Positions 1 through 9,985 of a stretch of 64,000 nt of DNA are shown here, piece by piece. The notes beneath the pieces were generated by a model. It did no database searches and was not told the origin of the DNA. It saw only the letters and a list, made by a program, of their open reading frames with translations. Location of the stretch: positions 4,049,873 to 4,113,872 of the forward strand of contig OY365817.1 of the NCBI GenBank assembly GCA_959347315.1. Reading direction: 5' to 3'. Each line of letters opens with the position of its first letter. Within the stretch, counting starts at the first letter, position 1. This DNA is from Bimastos eiseni. Lineage: Eukaryota > Annelida > Clitellata > Crassiclitellata > Lumbricidae. Made by a program: the position numbers and the translations under genes.

Positions 1-339
1 GTCGCTTTCGTTTATTTGCGTCTCTTAAGACCTGGACACTAAACGTGACTGACACATCTTAAGCGACACCTGTAAAACGCCTCCACTCGTTGCTATTATC
101 CCTACGGTTGCTGCAGCTGGCTGTTTGTTGTCCTTCTGTGGACACTGGTCAGTCACCGGTTGTCTCTGTTGCGCCCGATGTCCATTTGCTCTCAGCACGT
201 CTTTACGGTTCACCGCATCCGCTCTTGTCCAACCAAATCCTCAGCTACCAACGGCGGTCTCATAAGATTCCAACATCGTTGCTTTGCATTGGTTCGATTG
301 CTTCTGGCGGTAAATTATTCTATGTCCATTCTCTTACGG
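1..339. other. Unassigned sequence
   Basis: Mixed-composition sequence without a recognisable exon, repeat family or RNA gene. Short open frames exist on both strands but show no motif and no paired splice sites. Confidence 0.4.
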
Positions 340-386
340 GTTTATTAAGCGCCTCTCACAGTACAACCTAATCAGAGGCGCTATGG
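340..386 (-). repeat. Solitary LINE 3'-end motif, minus strand
   Basis: Read on the minus strand, this has the layout GCGCCTCTGA-TTAG, a short spacer, then GAGGCGC and an A/T-rich tail. It is the same block that ends the LINE fragments at 33.6 kb and 46.9 kb. No reverse-transcriptase sequence is visible beside it, so it is a severely truncated copy or a SINE using the same tail. Confidence 0.45.
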
Positions 387-574
387 AATGTGTGGACTTG
401 AATATTGTGTTAGCATAGACTGGTTTGGACATCGTTAGTCTAAAATGCACGTGATGTTAGACCAGACTAGATTGGATTGGACGTAGTTAGACCAGACTGG
501 ATCGGAGGGATTTGACGGGTGTATTGTTCCGATTTATCTCGTGGGATAGGTATAGGAAAAAACTGATTAGACCT
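387..574. repeat. Degenerate TAGACTGGATTGGAC-like repeats
   Basis: Scattered copies of TTAGACCAGACTGG and GATTGGACGTAG resemble the ordered minisatellite at 1195-1780, but here they are not in register. Probably a decayed outlier of the same array. Confidence 0.4.
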
Positions 575-1180
575 GGTTAAGGATGTATGGAGTGGTGGCG
601 TGGACACTGACGAGAGAGTGGAAGGGTTTTTGAAGAGAGCGGAAATGAGAATGCTGAGGTTGATACTTGAAGTGTCGTTGAAAGATAGATAAGAAAATTA
701 GCGAAGTCATCAGAACGACGGTGAGAGTGGCATGTATTATGGACAAAGTGCGAGACGCCAGAATTAGATGGTACGGTCATATGTGTGATGAGAGGAGATG
801 ATGAGAAACTGCATTAAAAGTATTATGAGAGCATATATATATATATATTGTATATATATATATCACGTGACGCCGCAGTCGGGGACGACAGAAGAAGTAA
901 TGGGAAGATAATGACACAACAGGACTTGAAACTTTGAGAATTGACTGGAGAAAATACTGCATGCTTTGTTACATAATGAAGTGGAGCAAAGGGAACCGCG
1001 TGGATGACCCATCCACTGGAAGAGGATACATACAAGATGAAACCCGATTGCAATGTAAATACGATTTACAAGTTGCTCATGTCTGATCTGTTATGTGGTG
1101 TTTGACCTATGAGGTCCCTGAGTACGCTTCCTGAAGAGGCGCTATACAAATTCTTGACATGAATGAATAATGAATGAAAC
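575..1180 (+). mobile_element. Decayed LINE 3' fragment (C-terminal end of reverse-transcriptase ORF)
   Basis: Translated in shifting plus-strand frames, 634-786 gives a block starting MRMLRLILEVSLKDR, then a stop and frameshift, then VACIMDKVRDARIRWYGH. This is the well-known C-terminal end of non-LTR retrotransposon polyproteins (MLRW..GVSLKDR, then I..R+RWYGH). Further on, remnants of the following R-G-R-x-K-K region are visible around 870-920, after a TA-rich insertion. At 1116-1180 the sequence CCTGAGTACG..CCTGAAGAGGCGCTATA ends in TGAA-type tail repeats, a likely 3' terminus. The element is 5'-truncated and cannot encode a protein. Family (RTE-like or jockey-like) is not resolved. Confidence 0.75.
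832..863. repeat. (AT)n microsatellite inside the LINE fragment
   Basis: Two short runs of alternating A and T separated by one TG step. It interrupts the LINE coding remnant. Confidence 0.8.
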
Positions 1181-1194
1181 GAATGACTGATTGG

Positions 1195-1780
1195 ACGAGT
1201 TTAGATTAAACAATAATCGATTGGATGTGGTTAGACTAGATTAGACTAAATTAGACTGAAGTGGACGTCGCTAGACTAAATTAGACTAGATTGGACGTCA
1301 CTAGAATAGATTAGACTAGATTTGACTAGATTGGACGTCGCTAGAATGAATAATATTGGATTGGACGTCGCTAGACTAAATTAGACTGGATTGGACGTCA
1401 CTAGAATAGATTAGACTGGATTGGACGTCATCAAACTAGATTAGACTAGATTGGACGTCACTAGAATGAATAATATTGGAATGGACGTCGCTAGACTAGA
1501 TTAGACTGGATTAGACGTCACTAGAATATATTAGACTGGATTGGACGTCATCAAACTAGATTAGACTAGATTGGACGTCACTAGAATGAATAATATTGGA
1601 TTTGACGTCGCTAGACTAAATTAGACTGGATTGGACGTCACTAGAATAGATTAGACTGGATTGGACGTCATCAAACTAGATTAGACTAAATTGGACGTCA
1701 CTAGAATATATTGGATTGAATTGGACGTTGCTGGACCTGACTGTATTGGATAGGACGCCGGGATAGATTAGATTTGATCG
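1195..1780. repeat. Minisatellite with 30-bp subunits in a 120-bp higher-order repeat
   Basis: Variants of TTAGACTGGATTGGACGTCA plus CTAGAATAGA recur every 30 bases. Four variant subunits make a larger unit of 120 bases: 1381-1500, 1501-1620 and 1621-1740 match position by position. Variant marks such as TCAAACTAGA and GAATAATATTGGA recur only once per 120. Every subunit carries GACGTC or a close variant. No coding potential. Confidence 0.9.
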
Positions 1781-2479
1781 CACTGGACGTCTTTAGACAA
1801 GATGAGACTTACATGTAGTTGGGGCTGGGCATGGTTAGACTGGCTTGAATAGTGCTCTTGGATTTAGACAAATGGAAGCCGGTAATTGTAAATTTGACGA
1901 CACACGACGAAAACGGGGATCTAGGCATTCTTAACCCCTTTTGTGCCATTTGTCTGTGTTAAGCTGACAATATATGGCGTGGTTGGCCATCGCAGATACG
2001 CTCTATGGACATACCGCCGACTCCTAAGTAATAGTAATTGAGCGTGAATTCCAGGTCAGAAACGTGACTTCTGTAAAACTGCAGTCTCGTTTGATGCGTA
2101 ATGTTCACCTTGGCTTTAAATTTGTAACTCAAAAACGTCACTATATATGTCGTACTTTTTAACGAAAGCTGTTCATGGCTTTAAATTTGTTATATCGGGA
2201 TTAAAACTGTTTTGGATTTTAAAAACTCGATTAATATGTAATGTCCTTTCCTTCCCTTCTCTTTCATTCCATTACCTTTCATTTCATTCCATCCCTCAAT
2301 TTGTGTAACCGTTATAACGCCATCGTAAACAATACACAGCGGCCATACTGCGCTTCGCTTCCATTGTCTTTGTATAGCCGTCCGTGTTTGCATTCTGACG
2401 TTAAAGGACGAGAGAAACTGAAGACAGAGCAAGGGTTGTGAGGGACAACGCCATGGTCAGTAACGCAGCTTTATGGCCC
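1781..2479. other. No gene recognised
   Basis: A few more decayed GGATTGGACG copies occur at the left edge. The rest is mixed sequence with a pyrimidine-rich patch near 2245-2290 and no exon signal that I can support. Confidence 0.4.
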
Positions 2480-2930
2480 TATTAAAGATGACACAGAAGG
2501 ACTAGAAGCAGGAGGAAGAGGAGAAGGACTAAAGGATGGGAAGAAGAATGGGAGTGGGATGAGGACGAGGTATACAAGAGGAAGATGAGGGGAAAGGAAA
2601 TGTAATAGATAGAATAGGAAGGAGAGGGAGAGAAAGACGATATATGGAGAAGGAATAAGGATGAGGTAGACGAATGTGATTGAATAAAGAAATAGAAGAG
2701 GAGGAATTGGTAAAGGAACAAAGGGAATCGGACGAGGATAAGGAAGACAAATGATGAAGAAGAGGTGCAGTGACAGGAGGAATGGAAGACATTGGAAGTA
2801 TGCAGATAAAGATGAAGTGCCAGAGGTGGAGAGAAGTGGACGATGAGATGCTGAAGAATGAAAGAGGGGAGGGGGGAAGAAGAGGAAATATAAAAAGAAA
2901 CTGTTGATGGGTTAGAGAACTTCAGACAGA
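2480..2930. repeat. Purine-rich tract (GGA/GAAG-type)
   Basis: About 450 bases in which the plus strand is dominated by G and A (AGGAGGAAGAGGAGAAGG-like runs, not a pure repeat). The open frames here are serine/leucine-rich shadows on the complementary strand. Such tracts can form triplex DNA. Confidence 0.7.
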
Positions 2931-4134
2931 CCAGAGACGTCATCTTAAACCAAGAAAATTTTACTATTCCGAGATAGAAATGATGTTGACAATCGCTTTC
3001 ATCATCATCGTCGTCGTCGTCGTCGTGACCGTCATTATCATCTCGCCGTCGTGGCGCCGTGCTTCTGCAACATAATCTGCTTTTTAAAAGCCGGAGCCTG
3101 TGACTGATTGGTGTTTGTCAATCAACCAATTTCATCCATCAATAACCTCGCACTGCAGCGCGTCCTTCATTTACGGCTCATTTGCGCTCTGTAAATATGC
3201 GTAGCATATACACACATACACACATACACACATATATGTATATATCTATATCATATATTCTGACGCCGATATATTCTGATGAATATATATATATATGTAT
3301 ATTCAGTATATATATATATTCACTGTGTATGTATATATTTAGTATATTGTTTTGTTAGTCGGAGATCAAGCTTCATCAGGCTGATTATGTTTCCCATTCG
3401 GCTGAGCATCGATTATAAAAGCAGAATATAGCAAACACAAATATATACACATCAATGTTGACTTTACGTATTATATTCAAATATGTTCATATATATATAT
3501 AGACCGAAAGGATGTTCATAACATATATGTATATATGGCTATAGTATGTGTAGATGTTCGTACGTTATAGAGACAAGTATATGCAGTGTGTAGATGTATA
3601 TTAATATATATATATCTTATTATACGTAGACAGTAGATGTGTTTGTGTGTTTGCAATGGTATGTGCTGTTCTAATCGATTGTCATCCGAATGTGAGTCAG
3701 AATCAATCAGATGGAACTTGAGTCTGCGGACACCGTCATGACTCTTTTCACCTCCATCGAATAAATGCTGACAGGTGGTTGTTGATCCGTGTAAGCGCCA
3801 ACTTACTATGCTTCTTGACGACGCTTATCTCCATGACGATTGGCGCCTCCAAGACGACGGTTGCCTATTTTGGCGGCAGACGTCTGCACGGGGTTATTCG
3901 AGGCAAATGGGCGAATCCATGACGAAGGTCGTTTCCAAGACGACGAGGGTCTCTATGACAACTTACGTCACCGCGACGATGTGTCATAAAGTAATTCGCG
4001 AATTAGAGAACGTGTAAAGTATCGAGCACTTGCGCATGTTATCAGGATTGGATGACAACATGACTGCGAACACCTACAGTCAAGTCCGGATATGTTTGCA
4101 GCAAATGGGGGGAGGAGGACGCGAAGAGCAAGGG
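2931..4134. other. No gene recognised; simple repeats
   Basis: Holds an ATC/GTC trinucleotide run (about 2999-3028), alternating TA and ACAC patches (3200-3640), and a CpG-rich stretch at 3800-3990 where CCATGACGA and CCAAGACGACG recur irregularly. The last looks like a decayed tandem repeat rather than an exon. Confidence 0.45.
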
Positions 4135-4315
4135 TGAACACACTGGGACGCAGAGCTGGGGAACTGAGTTCAAGATCCGTATCCCCCGTAAGGTTGACTA
4201 ATCCTTCTTTCACTCGGCAGCGTTTGTTAAAACAATATGTATAACGTAATGAGCGCCTTGCGTGGCTGCCGACGGTTAAATTCTACTACTTTAATAACTT
4301 GTCATCATTCGTTCA
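4135..4315 (+). repeat. Dispersed repeat, copy 1 of 3
   Basis: Shares an ordered series of blocks with 34245-34410 and 46770-46925: GTAAGGTTGACTAATCC, TCCTTCTTTCACT, then GTATAACGTA, then GTTAAATT, then TAATAACTTGT.ATCAT. The three copies differ by substitutions and small indels, as expected of an old interspersed element. No tRNA promoter boxes or coding frame are seen, so the class is unknown. Confidence 0.6.
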
Positions 4316-4728
4316 TACCGTACTTGTAATCATATTGCGGTTGTCAGCTTGGGATTAAATGAATATTTAAAATAAAAATTTCGATGGTTGGGCCATCAAC
4401 ACACGACCTGCTCATACGAATGAGTATTCTATTTGTCCTGGCGCTTCATAAATCTCTCATTACAGTTGCAGTGTACGTGCAGTGGCAAGTATATAAATGA
4501 TAGAAACTGCTGAAGTCTATGAGGTATAGGTGGGATTGGCCTTCTTCTTCCAAATTAAAGAGTCAATAAAACAGTGACTGAATGAAAAGACGAAGAGTTG
4601 TGGATACTTATTCAGACGCGTGTCCTTCTAATCATATCACCAGCGTTTCACCATTCAACCATCACTCCACCCCAATGTGACGTAATGAGCTTATCCATAG
4701 CAACCGTCTTGTCTTTCTGTTACCACAG
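4316..4728. other. Intron/upstream sequence, nothing recognised
   Basis: Mixed sequence ending in the pyrimidine-rich acceptor of the first Ig exon. A near-duplicate CATAGCAACCGT / CACAGCAACCGT at 4696-4735 gives a possible alternative acceptor at 4700, but only the downstream one has a good pyrimidine tract. Confidence 0.4.
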
Positions 4729-5007
4729 CAACCGTTCCATATCACATCGAGCTGGCTCTATCGAAGTCGGTAGCTCGCGAGGGAGAGAAACTGAAGGCGA
4801 CGTGCAATGTGACAACCAACGACACGAAGCGGAACTACCAAGTCGTCTGGTTCAAGATCCTCCCTGACAGCAGCGACGACGAGGTGGAGATTGCGACGAA
4901 CATGTTCGTTAACGATGAGTTCCGCAGATCGAAGAGATACGAGGCAGGTTTCGAACTGACAAACCCTGGAGACGTCTCCAACGTACGATTCTTCCTAGAA
5001 ATTTCCA
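4729..5007 (+). CDS. Ig-superfamily gene, exon encoding the first part of a V-type Ig domain
   Basis: Acceptor TTTCTGTTACCACAG and donor GTAAGC frame a 279-base exon, phase 1 at both ends. It reads TVPYHIELALSKSVAREGEK, then LKATCNV (B-strand cysteine), QVVWFK (C-strand tryptophan), then KRYEAGFELT and VRFFLEIS (D/E strands). It lacks the F-strand cysteine. That follows directly if it is spliced to 9884-9976, where the split codon gives ...FLEISN-MQSGDSGYIGC. Together they complete one Ig domain. Such domains are extracellular binding modules; the ligand is unknown. The signal peptide and transcription start were not found and may lie upstream of the window. Confidence 0.85.
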
Positions 5008-5084
5008 GTAAGCATGATTCCATCTGTCTTTAATATGGCATATCCGATCGTGTGCAGTATTTTATAATCTGATCAACCTCGTCC

Positions 5085-5315
5085 TATTTAGTTCTACTAA
5101 TGTCCTATTTAGTCCTACTAATGTCCTATTTAGTCCTACTAATGTCCTATTTAGTCCTACTAATGTCCTATTTAGTCCTAGTAATGTCCTATTTAGTCCT
5201 AGTAATGTCCTATTTAGTCCTAGTAATGTCCTATTTAGTCCTACTAATGTCCTATTTAGTCCTACTAATGTCCTATTTAGTCCTAGTAATGTCCTATTTT
5301 ACGTAATATGACCCT
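5085..5315. repeat. 21-bp minisatellite
   Basis: About ten copies of a 21-base unit, ATGTCCTATTTAGTCCTACT plus one base, with C/G variation at one position. Because 21 is divisible by three it yields an artefactual open frame repeating MSYLVLL; nothing suggests it is translated. It lies in the intron just after the first Ig exon. Confidence 0.95.
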
Positions 5316-5469
5316 TAATTACCTATATCCTAACTCGTCTCATTCTGTCGTTATCTGCCCCAATCCGATTTTATCATATATCTTATCATCTCAACAATAT
5401 CCTTTATTATCCATTCTCATCTAATTTTGTCCTATCCTATAGATGTCTTATCTACTACAATCCTATCCT

Positions 5470-5470
<1 letters not shown>

Positions 5471-5500
<30 letters not shown>
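5471..5500. repeat. (AT)n microsatellite
   Basis: About 15 AT units immediately upstream of a 5'-truncated LINE fragment, possibly marking its integration site. Confidence 0.85.
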
Positions 5501-5503
<3 letters not shown>

Positions 5504-5516
5504 CCACTTCAAACAA

Positions 5517-6545
5517 GAATTATTAGACTCTTTTTGCTCTGGCCAATCAGGAATTACAAAAGATTGCTGAATGGTTCAAGAGTAATAAGCTTTCACTGAA
5601 CATTACTAAAACCAACTTCATCCTTTTTTGTTCTCATAGAAAGAAAATTCCTCTTACTCCATGTGACATTTTAATTGATAGTTTTAACATCCCACAAGTG
5701 GTATCCGTCAAATCTTTGGGAGTTCACTTAGATCAGCATCTGACCTGAAATACTCACACAGCCCAAATTTCATCTAAGATCTGAAAAAATGTAGGTATCT
5801 TATCTCGCATTGCTTACCTGCTTCCTCTCCACCTACGACTTACTCTGTACTATACACTTGTCCACCCTTACTTATCATATTATGCCAAGGTATGGGCTTC
5901 TAATTATGTTTTTAGGTTGAAAAGACTTGTTACCTTACAAAAAAGGCATTGAGAATTATTTCGGGATCTTTTCACTATGCTTCCTCCCTCCTCTTTCAAC
6001 AACTTGGTATCCCATGACTGGATCAAATTAAAATCATACAAATTTGTGAATTCTTGTAAAAATATAATTCGCATACTTTACTTTTGATGGCTACTTCCAA
6101 CCAATTTCTTCAGTTCACGACTATGAAGTGAGATCTGCTTCGAATATAAGAGGGGATTTTGCAAGAACTAACTCACGTCAATTTTCTCTTAAATTTGTGG
6201 GTACTAGTTTATGGAATGGTCTTCCTTCGCAGCTTAGAAATTTGTCTAGTCTTTATGCATTTAAAAAGCATCTTCGTATACATGTTCTCTCATAGGCCTA
6301 CTAATTCCCTATCGTGTGCATTTTAGTTCATTAGTTAAGTTTATTTCTATTTATACTGCATATTTTTAACCATATGCGTCTGCATATTTATGTTATTTCA
6401 AAACTACTGGGGAGCCTAGTAAGCGGGGTTTAGGCCCCTTTGAATTTCTCCCTTTGAGCCATCGGTTCGGCATTTTCTTGTATATATGATGAGTTTTGAT
6501 ATACCTTCCTTGGTTTCAATAAACACAACTTGACTTAACTTGACA
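5517..6545 (+). mobile_element. 5'-truncated LINE (CR1/L2/Rex-like), reverse-transcriptase C-terminal half
   Basis: From about 5542 the plus strand reads ELQKIAEWFKSNKLSLNITK, TNFILF, SVKSLGVHLDQHLT, then stops. It continues as LLPLHLRLTLYYTLVHPYLS and, near 6190-6290, SLKFVGTSLWNGLPSQLRNL. This order (WF..NKLSLN..KT..+LF; FLGV.+D..LTW; YY.L++PYL.Y; WN.LP..LR) is the thumb/C-terminal region of CR1/L2-type reverse transcriptases. Several in-frame stops show it is dead. The 3' end at 6518-6545 carries AATAAA and a short TTGACTTAAC repeat, typical of LINE tails. It lies within the intron of the Ig gene in sense orientation. Confidence 0.85.
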
Positions 6546-6980
6546 CTTCAGTCCAATTCAGTCATACCCTGTATCTTCTCTTCCATCCTATCATATCCAG
6601 TCTCATTATTCGGTCCTGTTCTTAGCCAATCCTATCATATTCCATACATGCTCTGCTATTCCATCTCATGTTATCCGATATATTATGTCCATCATCTCGT
6701 ATCCAGTTCAATCCTATCATATCTCTTCTATTCCATCGTTTTCTATCTGCTTCTTTTCTATCGTAGCGTATATCCTACTCAACCGTAAACTTCATCGTAC
6801 CATTCACTCCTACCCTGTCTTCTCTTATATTCTATATCCTGTCTCGTATTATTGTCTCCTATCTTATCCTATCGTATCCCATTTAACCCTCTCGTACCTT
6901 CTTTGATACTATCCTACAGCATCTTATCTCTTTAATTTAATACATTCATCCTCATTTCTATTCCTCTCTAGCAATATAAT
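6546..6980. repeat. Degenerate TCCTATC/ATCATATCC repeats
   Basis: Pyrimidine-rich sequence built from loosely repeated TCCTATC, ATATCC and CCTATC words without a stable period. The open frames are tyrosine/serine-rich shadows. Confidence 0.6.
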
Positions 6981-7349
6981 CCGATGACATTTACAGCACT
7001 GTAAAACTACTGCATAAGAAATTGGTTATTTTCAACAAAGTCCTGAATATTGGCGACCCTTCTTCTCCCGATCGTTCCTTGCAATCTTCTACAGATTTCC
7101 CAGGAAAGTATCCCATAAAAACTGTCCCTTCGACCACTATCGTCAATCGAGGAGCTAATGTAAGGTCCGGATTGTGGACTGATTGGATTCCGTGATCCCA
7201 AGGAACGGGTTCTGATCCGCTGGGATCCGGAAAGAAACGGATAAGGCTGCAGCGGCTGTCTCTCCTCTCAGATTGGGTGCACCTGTCATTGCCTGTTTAA
7301 AGATGCAACCGCCGTTGATGGAAAGTTCAACGATATTCGTATTAAAGGC
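6981..7349. other. Non-repetitive, balanced-composition island; identity unknown
   Basis: About 370 bases of complex sequence between two low-complexity blocks. Open frames occur on the minus strand (for example 7007-7201) but show no recognisable domain and no convincing splice signals. It could be an unrecognised exon, a regulatory segment or an old transposon. Confidence 0.25.
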
Positions 7350-8160
7350 TGTATGCTTGTCTGTATTGGCTTCTTTCTTTACGCAAATGTTTGTGTGTCT
7401 GTCTTTGTATGTCTGTATCCAGTTGTCTTTCTCGTTCTCTTTATCTGTTTCTTTATTTGCTTGCATGTCTGCTGTCTGTTTGATGTCTATAAACCTTCAC
7501 TTCAAGAAAATATTAATCACTCGTGCACAATATATTTCAGACTCTGTCTCTCTTTGTCTCTCTCTCTGTCACTGTGTTTGTCTCTGTTTCTTTCTCTCTG
7601 TCTCTGTCTCTCTGTCTCTCTGTCTGTCTGTCTCTGTCTCTCTGTCTGTCTGTCTGTCTGTCTCTGTCTCTGTCTCTCTGTCTCTCTGTCTCTCTGTCTC
7701 TCTGTCTCTGTCTCTCTGTCTCTCTCTCTGTCGCTCTCGGTTTCATTTCGGAAACGAAAAGTATCAATTTCGTGATTTGTGTGGCGGCTGTTGTGCGGTG
7801 GAATGCAGTTACGAGGAAGTACATCAATCACAACGACAAACACATAGACAGACACAGCCATATGCAAGCGGACAGACAGATACATAGAAGAAGAAGTTGT
7901 TTGCGCGGTTTTTGTAAACTCCCGTCGGACATACACTGAAAGCTCAGTTTAATTGGATCCGAAAGTGACACAAAACAAAGAGAAATACATATGGACATAT
8001 TACCGATACAGACAAAGAGGTAGAGAGACAGACAGACAGACAAACAGAGATAGACAGACAGAGACTGATAGACAGAGTTTCCAAAGAGGTCCACAGCTCC
8101 AGACAATTGTAATCTGCATGTGTAGACGTACACTGTACATACATAGATGCATACGTACAT
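7350..8160. repeat. TCTG/TC and CAGA microsatellite cluster
   Basis: The core at 7540-7735 is TCTCTGTCTG with variable register. 7840-8080 carries the complementary ACAGACAGAC type. Long open frames on both strands are shadows of the repeat. About 60 bases of unique sequence at 7740-7800 separate the two orientations. Confidence 0.85.
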
Positions 8161-8585
8161 ATACTGTTAGATGCACATGTCTATCCTATCCTTGCTTTCC
8201 TTTTCCTACCTATATACGTCTACGTCTGGGGCAATTATATTAAGTGCCTTCTGTTTGGATCTGTAGGAATAACTCTACTTGTGTTGCTGTCTTCAGTGGC
8301 TGGTATAGCAAGGGTAACGGGTGTGTCTTTAGTGGGTGGCGTGCTCTCTTTCCTGCCAATAGGAGGAAGACAGTTTTCTCATAGAAGTTCTGACTGACCT
8401 TAAGTGTAAAGTAGCTGTTCGTGTTCAGTCTGTTGTTCAGTAGTTAAATGTGGCTCTCGAAAGCTTTATTTGGTTATTTAATCGTTAAGGTTTATCGTAG
8501 TTTAAATAACTGTTAGCTGTTTAGTTCTCGTGGGTTTCGTGTCTTAAAGAACATCGGAGAGTTGCTTTATCGCTGTTTTATCTGC
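8161..8585. other. No gene recognised
   Basis: Mixed sequence between microsatellite blocks; no exon, transposon or RNA signature seen. Confidence 0.4.
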
Positions 8586-8586
8586 G

Positions 8587-8632
<46 letters not shown>

Positions 8633-8650
8633 GGTGGTGGTGGTGGTGAT
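8586..8650. repeat. (GAT)n-(GGT)n compound microsatellite
   Basis: GATGAT units followed directly by GGTGGT units. The polyhistidine frame on the complementary strand is an artefact. Confidence 0.9.
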
Positions 8651-8837
8651 GAGTGCTCTGACCGAAGGCAGGTTTATTGGCTTTATAACTCCACCCGGGG
8701 ATGAGATGAGTGAGGTCGTTTCCCGTTGACTTCCTCACAGACATATCTACCGCTAATGTTGTTGTGACTCTGGTGACAAAGTTATGATGTCAACCAATTC
8801 GCTGGTGAAGATTATGTTTTACTTTGTGTCTGAAGAT

Positions 8838-8963
8838 TAAATATTATTATTATTATTATTATCTTTGTTGATTTTTTATTATTTTAATTTGGCAATTAAT
8901 AGAAAACATTGGCAACTGTTTGTTCAGTCAGAGGATAAATTCACTTAAAGCAATTAAGACTGG

Positions 8964-9005
<42 letters not shown>

Positions 9006-9075
9006 GTTATTACTATTATTATTATCACTATCACTATTATCATTATTATTATTATTATTAATATTATTATTAAAT
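8838..9075. repeat. (ATT)n microsatellites
   Basis: A short ATT run at 8842-8863 and a longer one at 8966-9072 with GTT and CAC interruptions. The polyleucine frame is an artefact. Confidence 0.9.
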
Positions 9076-9129
9076 CCTAGAGACTTTAGCTTCTCTCCGG
9101 TATAGCATCATGCATCGGGAAGTATAGCA

Positions 9130-9275
9130 TGAGACAATACGTACGCCCTACACACGTACAGACGCACGCACATACACACACACGTACATAACACATACGA
9201 AGTTTACATACTCAAAGTGTCGCAAATACACACGCACACATACACACACACACATGCACACATACACACAAATAC
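9130..9275. repeat. ACAC/ACATAC microsatellite
   Basis: Irregular CACACA and ACATAC runs. Confidence 0.8.
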
Positions 9276-9883
9276 AAGCTTTTGTCTACTTCCCAACCTC
9301 TCGTGTGTATCAGAAACGCAAAGTCCTGCGATGAAAGCGACGTTGGGATTATTGTACGGATTATCTCTGAACCCGTTGCTCAACCTCTACATCGCTGCGC
9401 GTGACTACCCTCAGAGCCTTCGATACGCATGAGCTGCGCTCACCCTGGTTCCGTTCACTCGACACATCGAGTCAGCACCACACGAAGTGGCATCGCATCC
9501 TCCTCTGCAATACATGGGCATCAAAGGGCAGAGACGGCGTTACAGTTGAATCGTTAATAGTTCATCCATGACTGATCTTCCTTCCGCAAATCGACGCCAC
9601 TTATACTCGAGCTCGGAAAATCGTTATTGCCTCTTGGTCCTTGCATTGATCTAAGTTCATCTAGCGCATCATAAGACGACTTTGGTGTCGACTGAGTTAA
9701 TCCAGTATAAACATAGTCTATGAGGCTGTGTATATGTCCATCAAATTGGCATTTCCTCTCGTTCGAGTTTAGTTGCATAATTGAATAATCTAAATGATGA
9801 CGTATGAATGATTTGGCGCCAGTTGATGTGTGTTCTTGAGACTGATTTATCTAGCGCATTTCTTTCTCTGTCTTGTGTTTTAG
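9276..9883. other. Unassigned intronic sequence before the second Ig exon
   Basis: Relatively GC-balanced, non-repetitive sequence. A plus frame reaching 9432 and a minus frame at 9554-9778 show no Ig, FN3 or other domain. It ends in the pyrimidine tract of the next exon. Confidence 0.35.
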
Positions 9884-9976
9884 ATATGCAGTCGGGTGAC
9901 TCCGGTTACATCGGCTGTAGGATCGATATGCCGCCGATAGTTCCTGTCGAGCGGTTCAAACTGTTCACCGTTCAAG
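9884..9976 (+). CDS. Ig-superfamily gene, exon completing the V-type Ig domain
   Basis: Acceptor CTTTCTCTGTCTTGTGTTTTAG and donor GTAATT define a 93-base exon, phase 1 at both ends like its neighbours. It encodes MQSGDSGYIGCRIDMPPIVP and VERFKLFTVQ. DSGYIGC is the diagnostic D-x-G-x-Y-x-C motif of the Ig F strand, so this is the second half of the domain begun at 4729-5007. Splicing the two joins a one-base and a two-base codon fragment without breaking the frame. A hAT-type element starts only 17 bases after the donor. The position of the intron, between the E strand and the D-S-G-Y-x-C motif, is unusual compared with one-exon Ig domains. Confidence 0.85.
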
Positions 9977-9985
9977 GTAATTTAT

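Noticed and set aside
7353..8160. Long open frames rich in Leu/Ser/Cys/Val or Arg/Gln/Asp/Thr
   Set aside because: They are translations of TCTG/CAGA microsatellites in different registers and on both strands; no complex sequence or splice structure.
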